From assembly GCA_016788525.1 (NCBI GenBank), contig JAEUPD010000175.1, positions 1-46,406 of the forward strand: a stretch of 46,406 nt of DNA, given 5' to 3'. The DNA is from Rubrivivax sp. (GTDB taxonomy: Bacteria; Pseudomonadota; Gammaproteobacteria; Burkholderiales; Burkholderiaceae_C). The notes under the pieces were generated by a model, which saw only the letters and a program-made list of their open reading frames with translations, was not told where the DNA came from and did no database searches. The position numbers and the translations under genes were made by a program. Positions 42,294-46,406 of this stretch are shown here, in pieces; position 1 is the first letter of the stretch; every line of letters begins with the position of its first letter.

Positions 42294-42318
42294 GCGCAGG
42301 CGGGCGGTGGCCGAACGG

Positions 42319-43221
42319 TCACTTGAACGCCTCGGGCATGACGGCGCGGTGGAAGCCCTCGTAGGGCCGCTGGTTCTTCGCCTCCTGCAGCGGGAATACC
42401 GCGTGGCCCAGCGACGCGCCACCGTCGATCTGCACGGTGACGCCGGTGACGAACGAGGCGGCCGGCGACAACAGGAACACGATGACGGCGCTGATCTCGG
42501 CTTCCAGCGCCACGCGCTTCATCGGCACCGCGTTCTTCAGCTTGCGGATCAGCGGCTGCATCGCCGGGCCGTAGGTGTCCATGCCGCTGCTGGCCACCCA
42601 GCCAGGCGCCACGGCGTTGACGCGCACGCCGGCATGTGCCCACTCGAATGCCGCGGTCATGGTCAGGTTGCTCATGCCGGCGCGCGCCGCGCCGCTGTGC
42701 GCCATGCCCGGCATGCCGTTGCGGAAGTCGGCCGTCATGTTGACGATGGCGCCGCCGTGCTGTTCCATGCACTGGTTGTACAGCTCGCGCATCATCAGGA
42801 AGCCACCGGTGAGGTTGTTGGCCACCACGGCGTCGAACCCCTTCTTGCCGATGGCCATCAGCGGAGAGGGGAACTGGCCGCCGGCGTTGTTCACCAGGCC
42901 GCCGACCGGGCCGTATTGCGCGACCACCTGCCTGACCGCGCCCTGGACCATGGCCTCGTCGCGGATGTCGAAGGCGATGACGTGGCAGTGGCCGCCGTCC
43001 TCGGTGATCTCGGCGCGCACACGCTCGAGCTTGTCGAGCTTGCGGCCGCTGATGACCACCGTGGCCCCCAGCGAGGCCAGTTCGTGCGCCACGCAGCGGC
43101 CGATGCCGCTGCCGCCACCGGTGACCCAGACCCGCTGGCCGGCGAACAGGCCCGGGCGGAAGGCGCTGCGGTAGCCGGCGGCGGGGGCGCGCGGGTCGGG
43201 CGTGGGCGTGGGCGCGTCCAT
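42319..43221 (-). CDS. SDR-family reductase, AtuB-like, lacking the catalytic Tyr
   Basis: Protein of 300 residues. The NAD(P) motif TGGGSGIG is at 34-41 and the NNAGG motif at 111-115. The usual YxxxK is replaced: the aligned segment is AHSGAARAGM (174-183), Ser for Tyr and Arg for Lys, as in the dienoyl-CoA reductase/PECR branch. The end is unusual for an SDR: QRPYEGFHRAVMPEAFK. It is the first gene of the carboxylase operon, transcribed from the palindrome-bearing intergenic region, and corresponds to AtuB by order. A dehydrogenase or reductase step on a CoA ester is expected; the reaction is not known. Confidence 0.9.
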   Translation of the reverse strand: MDAPTPTPDPRAPAAGYRSAFRPGLFAGQRVWVTGGGSGIGRCVAHELASLGATVVISGRKLDKLERVRAEITEDGGHCHVIAFDIRDEAMVQGAVRQVVAQYGPVGGLVNNAGGQFPSPLMAIGKKGFDAVVANNLTGGFLMMRELYNQCMEQHGGAIVNMTADFRNGMPGMAHSGAARAGMSNLTMTAAFEWAHAGVRVNAVAPGWVASSGMDTYGPAMQPLIRKLKNAVPMKRVALEAEISAVIVFLLSPAASFVTGVTVQIDGGASLGHAVFPLQEAKNQRPYEGFHRAVMPEAFK

Positions 43222-43229
43222 CGGACGGG

Positions 43230-43258
43230 ATTGGAACCGCAGGTGACGTTAACGTCAA
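43230..43258 (-). promoter_or_regulatory. Promoter of the carboxylase operon with palindromic operator
   Basis: On the minus strand TTGACG (43258-43253) and TCCAAT (43235-43230) are spaced 17 bp. The perfect 14-bp palindrome TGACGTTAACGTCA (43244-43257) overlaps the -35 box. A MerR regulator gene of the LiuR kind lies 415 bp away on the divergent arm. The dyad is a good candidate for its binding site. Confidence 0.6.
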
Positions 43259-43282
43259 CTGGATGACATCTAGGGGATTGCG

Positions 43283-43657
43283 ATGAGCGCGGCGGCATGC
43301 GCCGACGCTACGATGGCTGCCAGCCAAGGCGGCATCGGCCGCGACGGAGCCCTGGACCCCATGGACATGCAAGCCATCACCGAGCAGCTGCGCACCAAGG
43401 TCGGTGCGAGCAGCGGCCTGAACGCCACGCTGAAGTTCGACTGCGGCGACGACGGGGTCGTGGTCATCGACGGCCGGAGCGTGCCGAACACGGTGGACAA
43501 CACCGACCGCGAGACCGACTGCACGGTGAGCATCACCCACGAGAACCTCGTGGCGTTGATGACCGGCGAGCTGGAACCGGCCACCGGCTTCATGATGGGC
43601 AAGTTCAAGGTCTCCGGCGACATGAGCGTGGCGCTGAAGCTGCAGCGCGTGGTCTGA
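43283..43657 (+). CDS. SCP2 sterol-transfer-family protein
   Basis: Protein of 124 residues; the internal ATG at 43361 would give 98 and removes an Ala/Gly-rich leader. The SCP2 core is present: LNATLKFDCGDDGVVVIDG, then DCTVSITHENLVALMTGEL and FMMGKFKVSGDMSVALKL. Such proteins bind fatty acyl-CoA or hydrophobic ligands and often lie in lipid catabolic operons. It is divergent from the SDR gene (61 bp) and 15 nt ahead of the MerR gene. The role as acyl carrier in this pathway is inferred. Confidence 0.85.
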   Translation: MSAAACADATMAASQGGIGRDGALDPMDMQAITEQLRTKVGASSGLNATLKFDCGDDGVVVIDGRSVPNTVDNTDRETDCTVSITHENLVALMTGELEPATGFMMGKFKVSGDMSVALKLQRVV

Positions 43658-43672
43658 GCGCCCCCAGGAACC

Positions 43673-44167
43673 ATGCTGCAACGGGCCGCCAGGCGGGCAG
43701 AACGCGCAGGCCGCGCCGCGGGGTTGGCCATCGCCGGCGCGCCGCTGCCGGTGTCGGCGCGTGAGGTGGTGGCCTCGCACCGCGACGATGGCACGGGTGA
43801 GCTGTTTGGCATCACCGAGCTGTGCCGCGAGTTCGGCATCACCCTGCGCACCATCCGTTTCTATGAGGACAAGGAGCTGCTGGCGCCGCGCCGCGTGAAC
43901 GGCACCCGCGTGTACACGCGGCGCGACCGCGCGCGGCTGGCGCTCATCCTGCGCAGCAAGGCCATCGGCGCCAGCCTGGCCGACATCAAGCACTACCTCG
44001 ACCTGTACGGCGCGCACGGGGAAGGTCGCGTGCAGCAGCTGAAGTGGGCGCTGGGCAAGACCGATGCTGCCATCGCCGAGCTCGAGCAGCGCCGCGCCCA
44101 CATCGACGCCACGCTGGCCGAACTGCGCGTGATCAACGGCGAGGTGCGCAGGCACCTGGAGAAATGA
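43673..44167 (+). CDS. MerR-family regulator, LiuR-like
   Basis: Protein of 164 residues. The MerR wHTH begins FGITELCREFGITLRTIRFYEDKELL (first part FGITELCREFGITLRTIRF) at about residue 45, followed by RVYTRRDRARLALILRSKAIG and a dimerisation coiled coil (about 110-164). The 44-residue Ala/Arg-rich leader is unusual; a later start is possible, but no better RBS is seen. I see no metal-binding cysteines in the C-terminal region, so an organic ligand is likely. LiuR controls leucine/acyl-CoA operons in related bacteria. The probable target is the palindrome at 43244-43257. Confidence 0.82.
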   Translation: MLQRAARRAERAGRAAGLAIAGAPLPVSAREVVASHRDDGTGELFGITELCREFGITLRTIRFYEDKELLAPRRVNGTRVYTRRDRARLALILRSKAIGASLADIKHYLDLYGAHGEGRVQQLKWALGKTDAAIAELEQRRAHIDATLAELRVINGEVRRHLEK

Positions 44168-44187
44168 TGAGCCCGAAGCTCACTTGG

Positions 44188-44240
44188 TTCGCGCCCCCCG
44201 AGGGGGCTTCGGCGCCCTTCGTGCGGCCGGGCGGGCGCTG
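44188..44240. repeat. GC-palindromic intergenic repeat
   Basis: GCCCCC-CGA-GGGGGC hairpin at 44193-44207 flanked by GCTTCGGCGCC and GGCCGGGCGGGCG, filling the gap between the MerR stop and the next start. It belongs to the same sequence class as the inserts at 36.1 kb and 8.7 kb. Confidence 0.65.
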
Positions 44241-44242
44241 AG

Positions 44243-45400
44243 ATGGGCCTGCCCCTCTTCCCCTCGGCGTGGATGACCGAGGAGCACCGCATGCTCCAGG
44301 ACGCGGCCGCGCGCTACATCGCCGAGAAGTGGGTGCCGCGTGCGGCCGAGTTCCGCGAGCTCGGCCTGATGCCGCCGGCCGTGTGGCGCGAAGCGGCGGC
44401 CCACGGGCTTCTGTGCGCGTCGACCCCCGAGGAATACGGCGGCGCCGGCGGCGACTTCGGCCACGAGGCGGCCATCCTGCTCGAGCAGGCGCGGGCCAAC
44501 ATGAGCGGCTGGGGCGGCGGCCTGCACTCGGCGATCGTCGCGCCATACATCCTGCACCACGGGTCCGAGGCGCAGAAGCGCCGCTGGCTGCCGAAGATGT
44601 GCACAGCCGAGTTCATCACCGCCATCGCGATGACCGAACCGGGCACCGGCAGCGACCTGCAAAGCGTGCGCACCACCGCGCGACGGGCCGGCGACGAGTA
44701 CGTCATCAATGGCGCCAAGACCTTCATCACCAATGGCCAGAACGCCAATCTGATCGCCGTGGTGTGCCGTACGGGCGACAGTGGTTCGGGCGCCAAGGGC
44801 ATTTCGCTCGTCTTCGTCGAGACGGAAGGGGCCGAGGGCTTCCGCCGCGGCCGCCACCTCGACAAGGTGGGCATGAAGGCGCAGGACACGAGCGAGTTGT
44901 TCTTCGACGACGTGCGCGTGCCGGTCGAGAACCTGCTGGGCATGAAGGAGGGCCAGGGCTTCTTCCAGCTGATGCAGGAGCTGCCGCAGGAGCGGCTGAT
45001 CATCGCGGTGAGCGGCATCGGCGCGATGGAGCGGGCGCTGGAGGAGACCCTGGCCTACGCCAAGGAGCGCAAGGCCTTCGGCAAGACGGTGTGGGACTTC
45101 CAGAACACCCGGTTCAAGCTCGCCGAGGTGCAGGCGACCGTGCTGGCCACGCGCGCGTATGTCGATGCCTGCATGACGGCGCACCTGAAAGGCGAACTCG
45201 ACGCCGCGCGCGCCGCGCTGGCCAAGGCCTGGGTGAGCGAGCAGCAGTGCAAGGTGATGGATGAATGCCTGCAGCTCTTTGGCGGCTACGGCTACATGAT
45301 GGAGTACCCCATCGCCGAGCTCTATGTGGATGCGCGAGTGCAGCGCATCTATGGGGGCACCAACGAGATCATGAAGGAACTCGCGTCGCGCTTCATGTGA
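44243..45400 (+). CDS. Acyl-CoA dehydrogenase (second)
   Basis: FAD enzyme of 385 residues with the ACAD blocks TPEEYGGAGGDFGHEA, IAMTEPGTGSDLQSVRT, NGAKTFITNGQN and LFGGYGYMMEYPI. The C-terminal base position has GGTNEIM. Glu250 in QERLIIAVSG aligns with the isovaleryl-CoA-dehydrogenase base. It is distinct from the paralogue at 39484-40641 and closer in feel to the short/branched-chain group. The last codons (SRFM-stop) are the first unit of a 41-bp tandem repeat, so the C-terminus has been shaped by that repeat. It lies in the divergent arm with SCP2 and MerR. Substrate unknown. Confidence 0.92.
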   Translation: MGLPLFPSAWMTEEHRMLQDAAARYIAEKWVPRAAEFRELGLMPPAVWREAAAHGLLCASTPEEYGGAGGDFGHEAAILLEQARANMSGWGGGLHSAIVAPYILHHGSEAQKRRWLPKMCTAEFITAIAMTEPGTGSDLQSVRTTARRAGDEYVINGAKTFITNGQNANLIAVVCRTGDSGSGAKGISLVFVETEGAEGFRRGRHLDKVGMKAQDTSELFFDDVRVPVENLLGMKEGQGFFQLMQELPQERLIIAVSGIGAMERALEETLAYAKERKAFGKTVWDFQNTRFKLAEVQATVLATRAYVDACMTAHLKGELDAARAALAKAWVSEQQCKVMDECLQLFGGYGYMMEYPIAELYVDARVQRIYGGTNEIMKELASRFM

Positions 45401-45570
45401 AGCGCGGCGCGACGGGAGAGACAGCGTCGCGCTTCATGTGAAGCGTGGCGCGGCGGGAGAAACGGCGTCGCGCTTCATGTGAAGCGTGGCGCGGCGGGAG
45501 AAACGGCGTCGCGCTTCATGTGAGGTGCGGCGCGACTGGAAGGACGGCATCGCGCCTCATGTGAGGCAGG
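45385..45570 (+). repeat. 41-bp tandem repeat (about 4.5 units) with hairpins
   Basis: Units start at 45385, 45426, 45467, 45508 and 45549. Each carries CGC(T/C)TCA-TG-TGA(A/G)G(C/T)G, a short hairpin. Unit 1 covers the end of the dehydrogenase gene including its stop. In the last unit the left arm changes T to C and the right arm A to G, keeping the pairing. After the repeat, 45571-45723 has no gene. Possible role: a multi-hairpin transcription end. Confidence 0.85.
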
Positions 45571-45723
45571 TGCACGGGGCGGCGGCGGGGCGGGTCTCGC
45601 CAGCGGGGTCTGGCGTTGCAGGCTGCGGCGATTAGGTGGCGTTCCCGGCGCCGATGCGGCAGGATCGACGGCTTGGCCACGCCGCCATGGCGTCGTGCCG
45701 CGCGCCCTGAGGAGACGAAAGCG

Positions 45724-46406
45724 ATGAACGTGAACGACCTGCCGCTGACCGAGCGACTGCATTCGACCCTGGCGCTGCAACGCGCCGCCTACCACGCCAA
45801 CCCGGTGCCCACGCTGGCCGAGCGCAAGGACGACTTGAAACGCCTGCGCGCCTTCCTGCGCGACCACCAGCACGAGCTGGCCGCGGCGATCAGCGCCGAC
45901 TACGGCCATCGCTCGGTGCACGAAACGCGCCTTGCGGAGCTGGTGCCGGCGATCGACGGCATCGGCCATGTGTTGCGCCACCTGCGCGGCTGGATGCGGC
46001 CGCAGCGCCGCGGCGTCGACTGGATGACGTTTCCCCTGGCGCGCAACCGCGTCATCCCGCAGCCGCTGGGCGTGGTGGGCGCGATCGTGCCGTGGAACTT
46101 CCCGGTCAACCTGAGCTTCGTGCCGCTGACCTACATCTTCGCCGCCGGCAACCGCGCGATGGTGAAGATGAGCGAGAACTCGCGCAGACTGGCGCGGCTG
46201 CTGATCGAGCGCCTGCCGGCCTACTTCCCGCCCTACAAGCTGCAGGTCTTCGACGAAACCGGCAGCGTAGGCGTCGAATTCTCGAAGCTGCCCTTCGATC
46301 ACCTGCTCTTCACGGGCTCGGGCACCACCGGCCGCGCGGTGATGGCGGCGGCGGCGAGCAACCTGTGCCCCGTCACGCTGGAGCTCGGCGGCAAGGCGCC
46401 CGCGGT
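45724..46406 (+). CDS. Aldehyde dehydrogenase, coniferyl-aldehyde-dehydrogenase-like (cut by window end)
   Basis: First 227 residues of an ALDH. The N-terminal helix region runs to about residue 85, followed by RNRVIPQPLGVVGAIVPWNF, AAGNRAMVKMSE and the NAD-contact stretch HLLFTGSGTTGRAVM. ELGGKAP, near the catalytic region, is reached at the cut. PLGVVGAIVPWNFPVNLSF and the lack of the usual long N-terminus fit the CalB/coniferyl aldehyde dehydrogenase group, which oxidises hydrophobic aldehydes to acids. The ATG at 45724 has GGAG about 10 nt upstream. It might feed acids into the neighbouring CoA pathway; that is inference. Confidence 0.9.
   Translation, partial: MNVNDLPLTERLHSTLALQRAAYHANPVPTLAERKDDLKRLRAFLRDHQHELAAAISADYGHRSVHETRLAELVPAIDGIGHVLRHLRGWMRPQRRGVDWMTFPLARNRVIPQPLGVVGAIVPWNFPVNLSFVPLTYIFAAGNRAMVKMSENSRRLARLLIERLPAYFPPYKLQVFDETGSVGVEFSKLPFDHLLFTGSGTTGRAVMAAAASNLCPVTLELGGKAPA

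Noticed and set aside
45385-45570. CRISPR array
   Set aside because: Units are head-to-tail with no unique spacers, the period is 41 bp and no cas genes are near; it is a tandem duplication.

Overview
The window reads as chromosomal DNA of a high-GC betaproteobacterium of the order Burkholderiales, in the Rubrivivax/Leptothrix/Methylibium neighbourhood. GC is roughly 70% by eye. Codon use is strongly GC3-biased, and the gene families are typical of that group (ThrH, RlhA, Atm1-type exporter, BKACE, coniferyl-aldehyde-dehydrogenase-like ALDH, GC-rich palindromic repeats). No species can be named, and I saw no tRNA, rRNA or CRISPR array.

Layout. (1) 1-10.3 kb is housekeeping and envelope: the 3'-truncated pyrC, a HypT-like LysR regulator, a secreted pair including a DUF2145 protein, an Rrf2 regulator coupled to an NDH-2-like flavoprotein, an Atm1-type ABC exporter, a methyltransferase, a YciA-type thioesterase and a glyoxalase-II-like hydrolase. 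(2) 10.3-16.8 kb is a horizontally shaped polymorphic-toxin island of visibly lower GC. A Sec-exported RHS-repeat protein with an unrecognised C-terminal domain is followed on the same strand by its overlapping putative immunity gene. Then come an orphan 116-bp RHS core fragment, a TPR-like gene, a toxin-tail remnant, further immunity-like genes (one Imm11-like with a second domain) and a truncated duplicate. (3) 16.8-17.5 kb is a gene-free stretch with two interleaved long inverted repeats. (4) 17.5-28.8 kb holds rlhA, thrH, an enoyl-CoA hydratase, a transglutaminase-like protein, a PaaI-like thioesterase, a DegS-like protease operon and a three-gene adaptor/permease/ATPase ABC exporter. A heptanucleotide tandem repeat abuts the permease start.

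(5) 28.8-46.4 kb is acyl-CoA metabolism. One operon carries a TetR regulator, a B12-binding subunit, a large acyl-CoA mutase subunit and a MeaB chaperone fused in frame to a PaaI-like hotdog thioesterase. A PsrA-like operator (CAAAC-N4-GTTTG) lies upstream. The mutase has Leu where known mutases use Tyr, Phe or Ile for substrate selection and a divergent substrate loop, so its substrate is not predicted. A gamma-glutamyltranspeptidase is divergent. A second operon has the gene order of the atuBCDEF acyclic-terpene block (SDR, carboxyltransferase beta, acyl-CoA dehydrogenase, hydratase, biotin-carrying alpha) but continues into a BKACE enzyme and a thioesterase through ATGA overlaps. Its divergent side encodes an SCP2 protein, a MerR regulator, another acyl-CoA dehydrogenase and an aldehyde dehydrogenase cut by the window end. 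The perfect palindrome TGACGTTAACGTCA sits between the two arms.

Taken together, region 5 looks like a catabolic module for branched or isoprenoid acids: dehydrogenation, carboxylation, hydration and a BKACE-type cleavage, with a B12 carbon-skeleton rearrangement nearby. The most unusual items are the unassigned mutase with its MeaB-thioesterase fusion, the toxin/immunity island, and several structured repeats (interleaved inverted repeats at 17.1-17.35 kb; 41-bp repeats with covarying hairpins after 45.4 kb; a repeat inserted in frame in the BKACE gene).
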